This document shows positions 38,011-47,289 of a stretch of 64,000 nucleotides of DNA, in pieces. The position numbers were made by a program, and so were the translations under genes. Position 1 is the first letter of the stretch. The number at the start of each line of letters is the position of its first letter. The notes under the pieces were generated by a model that worked only from the letters and a program-made list of their open reading frames with translations, ran no database searches and was not told the origin of the DNA. Source of the stretch: Hymenopellis radicata (taxonomy: Eukaryota > Basidiomycota > Agaricomycetes > Agaricales > Physalacriaceae); assembly GCA_015501595.1 (NCBI GenBank), contig JADNRX010000280.1:1-64000 (forward strand), in the 5' to 3' direction.

Positions 38011-39608
38011 ATGTCTACCTCACACGAAAACCTCTCCCGCCACTCGAGTCGGACTCTCGAAATGCCTGAGCCGCAGCCACACCCGCACCATGCGCCTGTC
38101 GCGCCGTTCTCCGCCTCATTCCGCGACGCGCGCCTCGCCGCGCAGCGCAAGGCATACATCAAGAGCATGTTCATGGGCAGCATGTTCATGACGGTCGTGA
38201 TCTTTGGCGTGTTCGCGATATACTGGGGCGCGCTGTGGAAGGTGCCCGACCATAAACTATCTGGATGGGTGGTGGACTTTGACGGGAAGGAGGTGGGGAG
38301 CGCGGTTGTCGATGCTTTGATAAGGCAGAATGGGGATTTGGCCGCGCGGGTTGAGTGGACGACGCATGACAAGAGTGAGTTTGAGCAGGGGCCGGAGGCG
38401 GTTGCGCATTGGATTGTGGAGCAGAAGGCTGGGTTGCTGTTGTTGGTGAGTTGAATTTGAGGGATGTGTTTTGGTGTTAATGCTGATGATGGCTACTATA
38501 GTCAACGCGGGTGCAAGTGATAACTTGACTGAGGCTGCTTCGAACGCTGTTTCGTCTTATGATGGTACCAAGGCGATTACGGTCATGGTTGTTGAGGCTC
38601 GGAATGAGAATGCTTTGTATGTGTCTTTCTCTGGCTTGAAGAAGATCCCCTTTCTGACGATATTGCTACAGCCGTTCGATTCTTCGACCATATCTTACGA
38701 TTTTTATGAACGCCTTCATCGCTCAGTTTGCCCAATCGTTCACCAAAGACCTTCTCTCCACCCAGTCGGACTCGATCCGTCAAATCCTCAGCGCGTCACC
38801 CCAGGTCATCACACAACCAATTGGGTACACCATTGATAACCTCCGGCCTTTCGATGTCCCTGTGTACGTGCATCGCCGCTAATCATTTATTCATTCACAC
38901 TAACTTTCTCTGCAGCGCCTCCGCAATCACATTCGTCGGCCTCATTTACATCCTCGTCCTCTGCTTCGTCATTGTCCAAATCGGCGCTGGGGCCCGCTTC
39001 CTCTCCGGCTTGGAGGGCAAGCTGTCGACGCCGTCGCTCATCAGGGTCCGCTTGTACTCGGTCATCGGGCTCTACTTTTTCATCTCGCTCTTCTACACGT
39101 CGCTGTCCGCGGCGTTCCAGGTCGACTTTGGGCGCAAGTACGGCAACGCGGGGTTTGTGATCCTGTGGATGCTCAATTTCGTGGCGATGTGCGCGGTGGG
39201 GCTGGCGATGGAGAGCATGATCACGATTATGACGCCGCGGTTTATTCCGTTCTTTGTGATCTTTTGGGTTATTGTGAATGTTGCGGTGTGCTTCATGCCC
39301 ATCGAGGTGCTGCCGAGGGTGTACCATTATGGATATGCCTCGCCGTTCTACCACGTTTCTTGCGCTGTTAGGAGTATCATTTTCAGGACGAAGAATACTT
39401 GTGAGTTCTTTTCTTTTGCTTCCTAGAGACATGGCGCTGATGTTGGTTTCTAGTGGGACTGAACTTTGCCGTCCTGATCATTTGGTCAGTTATCTCTATG
39501 CTCACGCTGCCGCTGTTCCAGTGGTTCATGCGCAGGAAGACGGTTGCTGCCGCAAGGGCTGAGGCGCGTCCGGTGCTTGCAGATGAGAAGGGCAGGGTCA
39601 AGAACTAA
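38011..39608 (+). CDS. SNG1-family (DUF3533) multi-pass membrane protein
   Basis: Related to yeast Sng1, linked to nitrosoguanidine/drug resistance and plasma-membrane lipid asymmetry. The hydrophilic N-terminus (MSTSHENLSRHSSRTLEMPE) leads into TM1 SMFMGSMFMTVVIFGVFAIY and the extracytosolic LSGWVVDFDGKEVGSAVVDA. Further blocks are TEAASNAVSSYDGTK, FAQSFTKDLLSTQSDS and PQVITQPIGYTIDNLRPFDV. A run of C-terminal helices follows (ASAITFVGLIYILVLCFVIV, LYSVIGLYFFISLFYTSLSA, FIPFFVIFWVIVNVAVCFMP). The end is ARAEARPVLADEKGRVKN with stop 39606-39608. One frameshift lies at 38431-38433: an extra G in GCTGGGTTG gives VAVVVNAGAS in phase across the next intron. A TATA box lies upstream. Confidence 0.83.
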
Positions 39609-39785
39609 AGATTTCATTTGATGACTTTCATGATCAACTAGACTACATACATATACCTCTTTTATATCTTAATGGATCCGCATCTGTACAACAAGCAATA
39701 CAGCAATTTTTCAATAATTTCTACGTCTAACATCCTCCTCTATAGAGTATCGTATCCGTATCGACTTGCAATGTCTAGGTCAACA

Positions 39786-40888
39786 TTAGGGAGAGTTTCC
39801 GCTCGGGACAATAAGACGCTCTTTCAAGAAACTGATGACTCGTTCGAAAATCGTCCCAAACTTCTCTTCGTTTCCCTGCACATAGTCGAACGAGTGTTCG
39901 CAACCTGGTACGACAACAAGTTCGCTGTGCGCGCCCGCTTCTAGAAGTAAACGGTGTAAATTCTTGGAGTCGCCAACGGGTACAGCAGTGTCTTGGTCTC
40001 CGTGTACGAACAACGTTGGAGGCCAACTCGAGGATATGTTTGCCTCAGGGAACAGTTCTTTATTCCCCTCATCGATGGCAGTGGTATTTGGCTGTCCGGT
40101 GTAATAATCGAGGAAGACGCCGAGCTGGAGATAGAGTCGCGTCAATTGCATACGCGGATTAGCCGGATAGTTGGGAGTGGCGAGGTCGGAGGGCAATATT
40201 CTAAGGGAGATGAAGAGATTGGAGAGGTCGAGAGGCATGCAGGATGCTGTAGGTCTTTGAACTTGGGATCGGCGGGGTCGAGCATCTCTCTGCCCCGAAA
40301 GAATATTTCGGTTTTGGCTTCGAGGTAATGTGGTGTCTAGGAGAGGGTAAGAAACTGAGGCTGACAGGGCGCCTTACATACCAAGAAGTCTCCGCCCATT
40401 CCGTACATGGACACGATGGCTTTGGGCTGGGGGACGGCGTGGATAGCGGCGAGGTAGGCACACAGACCGCCTGAGCTCGTTCCGGCAGCAGCAAGTGAGT
40501 CACTATCAATAGTATACTCTGCACCGGTAGCCGGGTGGGTGAATCGACGCCCTCCTACAAAGGCAAACGCGTCCTTCACGTCTTGCAGAATGTCACGACC
40601 GGTTATTCCGCCCGATGGAATCAGCCTGTAATCGGCCGATATGAAGGCAAGGCCCGCGTTTACTGCTCTAGCTGAAGACAGATCCAGACAGCGCACTGCG
40701 AGACTTGTTCACGCACTTACTCTGCAACCATTTGGGAAACCAGCTTTTGCGGTCGCCGACGGTCAAACCGCCACCGTGGAAGTATATGATGGCAGGAACG
40801 GTGGGGAAGGATATTGTATTGGGTGGTAGAGATCGAGTTTGATCTCGAGTTCGCCGACATGTTTGTAGGTCAGTGTTGAGCAAGCCAT
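39786..40888 (-). CDS. Alpha/beta hydrolase fold-3, damaged inverted paralogue
   Basis: Clear paralogue of the hydrolase at 30.8 kb with intron sites in matching places. Motifs: IIYFHGGGLTVGDRKSWFPK (canonical HGGG, unlike HAGG in copy 1), FISADYRLIPSGGITGRDIL, AAGTSSGGLCAYLAA (nucleophile elbow), LYLQLGVFLDYYTGQPN, LFVHGDQDTAVPVGDS (Asp) and VVPGCEHSFDYVQGNEEK (His). Frame breaks at 40821-40823 (coding CACCCA needs one more C) and again near 40190-40210 between the DPADPKFKDLQHP exon and the ATPNYPANPRMQ exon. The catalytic set is preserved, so either the breaks are consensus errors or the copy is only recently dead. ATG 40888 (MACSTLTYKHVG) is chosen; an upstream ATG exists at 40957. Confidence 0.75.
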
Positions 40889-40954
40889 GACATGGAAAGG
40901 AGGAGAGAAGAGTTGGCGGACGATCGGTCCGGTCCGAGGCTCCTTCACTTTGAC

Positions 40955-41066
40955 CATACAGGATGATATACGTTTTCATCGAGCCTCCGCCATTGCATAT
41001 CCTCTTTCACCCTCATACATCTTCGCAATCAATCTCATAATTCTTCAAAACCTCATTGACAGAATC
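40955..41066 (+). repeat. Copy of the 34.6-kb upstream repeat
   Basis: Matches 34575-34675 in inverted orientation over roughly 100 bp and forms the immediate upstream region of hydrolase copy 2. Confidence 0.75.
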
Positions 41067-41147
41067 GGCCGTGCTGGTTGGTCATTTGATTAATATGCTT
41101 TCATGGCAGCTGTATTAAAGAAATCTTCCTCCTTGACTAGCACGCGT

Positions 41148-41551
41148 CATGTCTGCTCTTTTGCGTCGAATACTTTTCGCCGTCTCATTGCTAGTCGCGC
41201 TAGCTATTTACCAAGGTGAGCTCTATACTTCTGTCGTGCCCTGGTGCCTCTTCGGCAGATACGTGCACGGCTGTCCATGATAGCTGTGACTTCTACCCAT
41301 GCCTCGACACCATCTACAAATGCGGTGCTGATGGCTATCCTCTGGGTTATTGGAACAGGTACTGCACAGCGTTTAAAGATTCACGCTCAGAGTTTCTCGC
41401 CCAGGGGCAGCAATGGATCTCTGATGTAATGTTTTGTCTTCAAACTGCGCTTCAACCATTCGTGTCGTCCGCGACGGTGGATTGCGAGGAGCTCAGCGAT
41501 AGCGCCTTTGCATCTCACTACGTGGACACTGGATTCTGGAGATTTTGTTGA
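41148..41551 (+). CDS. Small secreted stanniocalcin-like protein, 3' end inside a repeat
   Basis: Exon 1 (41148-41214) encodes the signal peptide MSALLRRILFAVSLLVALAI. After a ~43-nt intron the mature part reads TCTAVHDSCDFYPCLDTIYK, CGADGYPLGYWNRYCTAF and QGQQWISDVMFCLQTALQPF. This cysteine spacing (CTAVHDSCDFYPC, CG..GYPLGY...YC, MFCLQ.AL) matches the fungal stanniocalcin-like family. That resemblance is from memory and should be tested. The protein ends SHYVDTGFWRFC, where relatives usually keep a further Cys-rich end. The last codons overlap the dispersed repeat at 41545-41643, which suggests the original 3' end was replaced. Function in fungi unknown. Confidence 0.68.
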
Positions 41552-41643
41552 ACTATAGTTCGCGAGGTACGAGCGCACGAAAGTTTGAGGTCTTTGTCAC
41601 AGACACGTGATGCGGTAACTCCTTCCTTTTCCGTTACCGTCAC
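41545..41643 (+). repeat. Dispersed repeat B (uninterrupted copy)
   Basis: Begins TTGTTGAACTATAGTTCGCG and ends TTCCGTTACCGTCA. The same sequence recurs at 56854-56933 and resumes at 58593-58617 after an insertion, so this copy is the empty site for that insertion (AACTCCTT at 41617-41624). Confidence 0.9.
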
Positions 41644-41715
41644 TTGATTGGGCATGGGCCGACAAGCGGCGAGGCACAAACCTTTCTTGTCGACATCGAT
41701 TTATAGTCGTTATAT

Positions 41716-41898
41716 TGCAGTGGTGGGTCGCGACCGCCCCGCCACTGTTCCCGCCTCATTCTGCCGGTGTTTGACCTTGTTTGGCTGCACCATCCGTAGT
41801 GTAGCCTAGATTCTCTCATGTCGTAGTCGCTCAGATTCATCTCTTGCTTTCCCGCCACGACGCGATTCCGTGTGCGACGTTCCGCCGGCCCCTCTCCA
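41716..41898 (+). repeat. Left 183-bp terminal direct repeat
   Basis: Starts TGCAGTGGTGGGTCGCGACC. Its first 30 bases after TG form an imperfect palindrome (CAGTGGTGGG ... CCCCGCCACTG). Two differences from the right copy: A versus G in TTTGACCTTG/TTTGGCCTTG, and C versus T in ACGCGATT/ACGTGATT. Confidence 0.9.
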
Positions 41899-41901
41899 TT
41901 T

Positions 41902-41913
41902 TGGTGATGAGCG
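41902..41913 (+). other. Candidate primer-binding site
   Basis: TGGTGATGAGCG begins 4 nt after the left repeat. It would be complementary to a tRNA 3' end reading CGCTCATCACCA. The matching tRNA is not in this window. Confidence 0.35.
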
Positions 41914-42118
41914 TGTGATTCGACCCACGCACCAGCTTTTCTTTGGGCCCTAGTCTTTTTCTGCTTCCTTTGGCACCTTGTCGCCCACAGCCCGTATCGC
42001 AAAGCACGCGACAGACCCGCACCACAGCACCGAGCTCCAGAACTTTGGAACATAGACCAAGAATAGAGAATTTTCAGCAAGAAGATATGGCAAAAGCATC
42101 TCGAGGCGCGCGCAGCGC

Positions 42119-43261
42119 ATGGCGCCAAGCAGCAGCAGCAGCACCCCACCATCAGCGCCCATAGTTGTACCAGCACCAGCACACGTATACTCGGTCGAGC
42201 CGTCGCTCCCGTCAGCACACTATTCGTCATTTTTCGAGCTGCTAGAAGCAACACCGCCGTCAGACCCATTCCAGGCCGTCTTAGCAGATTTCATTCGCGC
42301 CCCCGAGGACCAAAAGCCACGCGCTTTACGCGCATTGTGGGACCAGGCTCTTCTTGCTAGGCCGCCCATGCCACTGGAGAAGGAGAATGAGGAGAACGAA
42401 GGAGAAGCGTGTGAGAGAGAACGCGTGCTGAAGGAAGAAAGAGACCATAGTTATGACGAGGGATTCATTGCCGGTCAGAACACAGCAAAGAAGGTGACAG
42501 AGGAGGAGTTTGTGCGGCGGTATCAGAAGGGTCGCCTGAATGGCTATCGAGAGGGCCTGCAAGCGACGCCAGAGGGTGTTCGCAAGTCCGATGAGGAGGC
42601 GGTTACGCAGTGGTGGTATCACAAGGGCTTGGACGACGCGAAGTTCGATTGCGAGGATGGTATCTGTCCCGGCGTCGAAGTCGGTATGTTGAAGGAGCGT
42701 GCGTCTGGGCTCAGATTGAGCCACCAGAGCACTGGCCACTGCAAGGCCATGCCCACTTCAACTGTTGACATGGGGACTTCTACCGACACAGAGGACAGCC
42801 CATCCACCGTTACACTCAATCCCCAGGAATCCCGTCAGTTCTGTGATGTGGCCACCAGCATGGACCAAACTCCTCTCCCCCCGCCGTTGTCAGAACTTCC
42901 ACCGACATCATTGAATCCTTCCAACTGGGGCGACGACATATCAACTATCCCGCTTGTTCCCATGTTTCCTTGTCGCAACTCACAGCTTCCCCGGCGTGAC
43001 ATTTCTGTGCTCAGGTCAGGTGTTAAACGTCCTTTCGACAGCTTGCGTCGTCGCTCGCATCGATTCCCTCACAATGCATCATTTATTCAGGCCCCAGTAT
43101 TCACACATTCGCATATTCCACCCGCACCCAATTACGCAACAAAACCAGCGTTGCAGCTGCCATCCCCTCGTCCATGTCCCGACGACTGGTCTGCCAATCC
43201 GCAGCAGCTTGTGAAGCTAGCACAGGTTCTCCAGATTTTAGGGTGGTTTCCTCCTAGGTGA
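42119..43261 (+). CDS. Uncharacterised 380-residue intronless protein between LTR-like repeats
   Basis: One uninterrupted frame, unusual here where most genes have an intron every 100-300 nt. The N-terminus is Ser/Pro/Ala-rich (MAPSSSSSTPPSAPIVVPAP). A conserved-looking block SFFELLEATPPSDPFQAVLA leads to an acidic, charged region. Next is a Gly/Tyr-spaced helical stretch (SYDEGFIAGQNTAKK, RYQKGRLNGYREGLQ, WYHKGLDDAKFDCEDGICPG). A Pro/Ser-rich C-terminal half ends PQQLVKLAQVLQILGWFPPR. There is no CCHC knuckle, protease, RT or integrase motif, so it is not a recognisable retroelement protein. It may be a retro-copied host gene or an element-specific protein. Function unknown. Confidence 0.7.
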   Translation: MAPSSSSSTPPSAPIVVPAPAHVYSVEPSLPSAHYSSFFELLEATPPSDPFQAVLADFIRAPEDQKPRALRALWDQALLARPPMPLEKENEENEGEACERERVLKEERDHSYDEGFIAGQNTAKKVTEEEFVRRYQKGRLNGYREGLQATPEGVRKSDEEAVTQWWYHKGLDDAKFDCEDGICPGVEVGMLKERASGLRLSHQSTGHCKAMPTSTVDMGTSTDTEDSPSTVTLNPQESRQFCDVATSMDQTPLPPPLSELPPTSLNPSNWGDDISTIPLVPMFPCRNSQLPRRDISVLRSGVKRPFDSLRRRSHRFPHNASFIQAPVFTHSHIPPAPNYATKPALQLPSPRPCPDDWSANPQQLVKLAQVLQILGWFPPR

Positions 43262-43329
43262 CACATTCTTGTGGTTTGATCTCTTTGCAGCACGACGAGG
43301 GCGCCGTGCTTTGTTTTGTATGGGGCACA

Positions 43330-43512
43330 TGCAGTGGTGGGTCGCGACCGCCCCGCCACTGTTCCCGCCTCATTCTGCCGGTGTTTGGCCTTGTTTGGCT
43401 GCACCATCCGTAGTGTAGCCTAGATTCTCTCATGTCGTAGTCGCTCAGATTCATCTCTTGCTTTCCCGCCACGACGTGATTCCGTGTGCGACGTTCCGCC
43501 GGCCCCTCTCCA
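43330..43512 (+). repeat. Right 183-bp terminal direct repeat
   Basis: 181 of 183 positions are identical to 41716-41898 in the same orientation. It is followed by ATATATAATT. Confidence 0.9.
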
Positions 43513-43981
43513 ATATATAATTACAACAGAATCTTTTGAAAGTAAGTACACTCTCGATGCACCAAGAGGTTGGATATCATCACACACTCTCTCCTTCAAT
43601 ATGCCTTTGACTTTCCAACAAACTCTCGACACCCCGACCGCCAATGGAAACAGAGGTTGCAGTGCACATGGGCCATGATAACTTTAGCCTCCATCCCAAC
43701 TTCGTTAAGTCTGGTTGTTCAATGTCGGTAAGAATATGCATGGTCGGACACACGCGACAAACACTTGGGCCACTGGACCACAACCGCTGTGACTTCGTAC
43801 CAGTTGGATAGAACTGCTTGTTCCCGCGACGGGTGCACTAGTTGTCGTCTCGGGAATCTAACTCAACCATCGTTATCTCCAAGAGTCGCTGGCTATCCCT
43901 CACGAGTAGTCGGGCTCCTTCGCGGCGACATTGGCCTTGTCAGTTTCGATCTTCAGACACTGTTGAAATTGGTCCTCTTGC
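43513..43981. other. No recognisable gene
   Basis: Lies between the right LTR-like repeat and the 3' end of the minus-strand coiled-coil gene. Only short frames occur. Confidence 0.45.
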
Positions 43982-44176
43982 CTAATCAACCTCGTTCTGT
44001 AAGCCTTTAATAGTCTTGTCAAGGGATGCTTTCTGGTCTTGGAGGTTCTTGAGCGCGCTGTTGAGCTGTCTTCTGGTCTTTTCGACATTTTTCTAGTGTT
44101 GCCTGGGTACGTGTGAATCATCAGTTCGGTAGATAAACAGCTAAACATACGATGAGAGCATTGTGTTCTTGTAGTA

Positions 44177-44441
44177 CTGTACAGTTTCGTTCAATTCGTC
44201 AGGCTGTGTGACGTGTGACCGGCCTGACGAAAATTTGAGTTCGTCGCGGCGCCGCAGGTGCCGTGACATGCGAAAAATTTTCGTCATAATACCCCCAATT
44301 TGGCCGACTTTAGAGCCATTTTTTGGTGAAATTTGTTGGCCAGATTCGTCAGATTTCCGTGGGACGTGTGACTGGTGTGACAATTCGTCGATTTCGGGTC
44401 CCTTGTGACCCGTGACCGACGAATTGAACGAAACTCTACAG
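44177..44441. mobile_element. MITE, TA target-site duplication, inserted in an exon
   Basis: 265 bp with 24-bp terminal inverted repeats: left 44177-44200 starts CTGTACAGTTTCGTTCAATT, right 44418-44441 is its inverse with one mismatch (CTGTAGAG). TA flanks both ends (44175-44176, 44442-44443). No coding capacity. Shares the CTGTA..GTTTCG end with the MITE at 53.6 kb, so both likely used the same transposase. Its minus-strand reading starts CTGTAGAG and ends CTGTACAG, so it contains GT and AG near its ends. Confidence 0.88.
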
Positions 44442-45365
44442 TAAATGTTCCAAGCCAGACTTTTGTTCCTCGATGACAGTGGAAACTTCCGAGCGTGCAG
44501 CGCCTGATGCAGTTTCCAGTTTGGTCTATAGATACTTAGTCAAGATACGTTAGCCAGAAACAATAAAAACTCCGGTCCTAGTACCGCATATGATGTCTCC
44601 AGCCGCTTCTGCAAGGCGTTTCAGCAGTCAAAGAATACGAACAAAAGTGGAACTCCGCTTGAAGGTCTCCACTTTGTTCCTCGGCTAATTTGAGAGTCAT
44701 GGTCTGCGAGTCGAACCGCAAGATCTAAAAACGTGTGTAGCTGAACGCTCCATCACATGCGAAAGTACAGCTAACTCACATTGTATCCAGCTACCCTTTG
44801 CTTCGATTCGATCAGTTGAGACTCCATGTTTTGGTGCTTGTCGCGCATAATGTCGATTACTTCCTGAGCTGAGAACGGCGGTGCTAAGAAGCACGACCTA
44901 TGGAGGGAACAGGGCGTACCACTATGTTTCCGGCCGAATGACAGTCGCTGTAGCCTGTTGTTCGCGATCCAAACATATTTCTTGAGAATCTGGTAAGCGC
45001 CGAAGGCGGCGACACGTGGTTGGTCGTTGAGAATGACAAGCGTGGGGCCAAGGATGTTTACAGATGCAACGCTGCCTATATCGGCCTATGAGCTGCTGGA
45101 TGGAAATGATAGAGGGGGTTGTCAAGGCTGGCTCGCGCTCATCCATGAACGGGATTGTATAAAGACCGGTCATTCCAGCAGAGGACAACGCCTAGAGGCT
45201 TGGATTAGCGCGCCGTTCGCGCCTCCGTCGCCGTGTCCACCGTAAACGGTGTCCCTATCCCTCGCAGTCGTCGTAGGGCTTGACACGCGTCCACCAAGTC
45301 CTCTTTCAAGTAGGCGAATGCAGCTGCTACCATCTGCTGGCATTGAAAACAGAACAGAAACAGTT

Positions 45366-46462
45366 TAGAGACCTCAACGAGTCACCGAGTCACCGAGTCA
45401 TCTGGTGACTCGACTCGCGTCGGGCACGTCGGTGTTCGCACTCGCGTGACTCGCGAGTCACGGAGTCACGAGTCTGGTCGCGAGTCTGAGTTTCGGTCTG
45501 TTGACCGCGAGTCATCACACGGTGACTCGCAAATATTTAGAGATATATTTTAGTTGAATTTACAAATTTTTTTGCAAGTCAAACGGCCCTTGCGTCGCTC
45601 AAATGAGCCATCCGCAACAATTTCACCAGATCCGGCGACTCGGGCCGAGTTCCGAAGTGACGCGTAAGCGTCTAATCGGATGGTAACTTTCTCTATCTTA
45701 CCACCATCACCACATCCCAGAGCGCGACGATTGTCGCCTCTGCTGTCCTGACGATTGTCAGACAGCTGTGAGGTGTGTTTCTGGCCTCGGCTTTGTGCCG
45801 GGCCTGCTGCTGCTGTCTCCGTGAAGCAGCATAGGACACAACGACGACCAGGACCAGGACGACTACTACGACTACTGGCGACTAGGACGACGACCAGGCC
45901 CAGGACGACAATCGCGACCGGGACAGTTTGCGGAAGGAGGTAACGCTGTTGCGTTAGGTGGACAGCGGTCGTGGCGGGATTGTGTCGCATCGGGTGGACA
46001 GCGGTCGTGGCAGGATTGTGTCGTGTTAGGTGGACAGTGAGATTGCGCAGGAGAACAGGAGACAGGTGAGTTTTTCTTTGTATCAGGACTACTACCACCA
46101 CCTCCATCTTCCTCCTCTGCTACCACTCTCCCGCCATCTCACCACCACCCCTCCACCACCACCCCTTCCTACAGCTACCACCCCCCACCCTACCTCATGC
46201 ACAGCTGAGTGTCCCCGTGCCATTGCCCGGGGATGCTCACTGGGCATGAATACTGGGGGGTGTATGGCTGTACGGACTCACGAGTACTCACGAGTATCCG
46301 AGGTGACTCGGACTCGAGGCGATGACTCGCGAGTGGACTCGCTGATACTCACGAGTCATCGCGAGTCGAGTGCGACGCGAGTCTGAGCAGGACCTTTTTG
46401 GACGTGAGTACTCACGTCCCGGATCGCGAGTCTGACTCGCGTCGGACTCGTTGAGGTCTCTA
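45366..46462. mobile_element. Non-autonomous hAT-like element 1 with 8-bp target duplication
   Basis: 1,097 bp bounded by 18-bp perfect inverted repeats TAGAGACCTCAACGAGTC. It is flanked by the 8-bp direct repeat AAACAGTT (45358-45365 and 46463-46470), diagnostic of hAT-type insertion. The outer 170-200 bp at each end are dense arrays of GAGTC/GACTCG in both orientations, as expected for sub-terminal transposase-binding motifs. The interior has a 36-bp tandem repeat and CAGGACGAC-type low complexity. Frames in the interior are not transposase-like. Confidence 0.85.
45954..46040 (+). repeat. 36-bp tandem repeat inside hAT-like element 1
   Basis: Two full units and a partial third: TTAGGTGGACAGCGGTCGTG-GCGGGATTGTGTCGCA, then TCGGGTGGACAGCGG..., then TTAGGTGGACAGTG. 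Confidence 0.85.
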
Positions 46463-46905
46463 AAACAGTTGGACGTACACCGGGCGCGTCCAGCGTCAAG
46501 ACGGCAGATCCGGAGAAGCCAGTCGAAGTCTTTTTTGTACTGTCGGATAGGCTTTAGACCCACCCTCCAGGAAGATATGACATGACTTACGAAGCGAGGG
46601 GCGTTACTGGATCAGCTTTGTTACCAATGAGTCGACGAAGGAGGTAAGAGGTAAACCAACAGAATTTGGTGCAAGTGATCAACATCTTATCATGTCGTTT
46701 CAATAATAATTGAGCATCGGTAAAAGAAGAACTAATGGCGGTCGGTGCACGCTTCGGTAATTCGGGCCGAATGACAGTACACGCTGAGTAAGAGGCCACG
46801 CGAGAAACGTGCGCTGAATTGAAAACACGGGAACACATTTATTCGCTGACCAACCGATCGAGAATCTCTGCCCTTGTAAATAAACAAACCTTAAAGGTTT
46901 GTGAA

Positions 46906-46985
46906 TCATGTCCGCGCAGGCTGTGGTGCGCACTCGACGAGTCTCTGACACTCGCGCACACAGCAACATGGTCTCTCGTTCTTTT
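46906..46985 (+). repeat. Dispersed repeat D, copy 1
   Basis: TCATGTCCGCGCAGGCTGTG through TCTCTCGTTCTTTT. Identical 80-bp copy at 58619-58698. The middle is a near-palindrome (GTGCGCACTCG ... CTCGCGCAC). Confidence 0.9.
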
Positions 46986-47289
46986 CTTATTGCTTTCGTT
47001 TCTCCTCAAGATTTCTGGAGTTTTTCGAATCTGCTCAAGGTTACTCTATGACTGACAACAGCGGACAACGAGACCTTTTTTGGCTGTTCAACGTTCAACG
47101 ATCTCAAACATCTAACGGCACCGTGGAGTCGTCGCTTGCTTCAGGACAGAATCACTTGTCACTACAGGCCACCAAGCACCCGTCCTACCACACGATTCTT
47201 CAGGAGTGTATAACATTGCGGATCTTGATAGACGGCGAAGGGTTCTATTGCGTCGTGAGTTGTTTTGTCTATGTATAATCATTTGCTAA

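Larger units (their letters stand above)
41716..43512 (+). mobile_element. LTR-type non-autonomous element enclosing one intronless ORF
   Basis: Two 183-bp direct repeats (41716-41898 and 43330-43512) differ at two positions. Both start TG (TGCAGTGG) and end CA (CCCTCTCCA), the signature of LTRs. The outer flanks are ATAT (41712-41715) and ATAT (43513-43516), a possible 4-bp target duplication, though in AT-rich sequence. The 1,431-bp interior contains no gag/pol motif but a single 380-codon ORF. A TGGTGATGAGCG sits 4 nt after the left repeat, where a primer-binding site is expected. This fits a TRIM-like element carrying a non-retroviral gene; no good polypurine tract is seen. Confidence 0.6.
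43982..46690 (-). pseudogene. Coiled-coil gene carrying two transposon insertions
   Basis: Minus-strand exons, in order: YLLRRLIGNKADPVTPLAS; KKTSTGFSGSAVLTLDAPG; QMVAAAFAYLKEDLVDACQA; ALSSAGMTGLYTIPFMDERE; SVNILGPTLVILNDQPRVAA; AYQILKKYVWIANNRLQRLS; QEVIDIMRDKHQNMESQLIE; ETASGAARSEVSTVIEEQKS; and a terminal coiled coil KNVEKTRRQLNSALKNLQDQ ending at stop 43982-43984. An hAT-like element (45366-46462) sits in the intron after LDAPG, and a MITE (44177-44441) sits inside the exon encoding GLEHLLQEHNALI. Removing the MITE plus one TA restores that exon exactly. A further shift near 45085-45090 (GGCCGAT) breaks QQLIG from DIGSVASV. No domain is recognised; the start is uncertain. The MITE makes the protein truncated unless it is spliced out. 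Confidence 0.6.

Noticed and set aside
42119..43261. The 380-codon ORF as a gag protein
   Set aside because: No CCHC knuckle, no basic capsid-like region and no following protease frame are visible.
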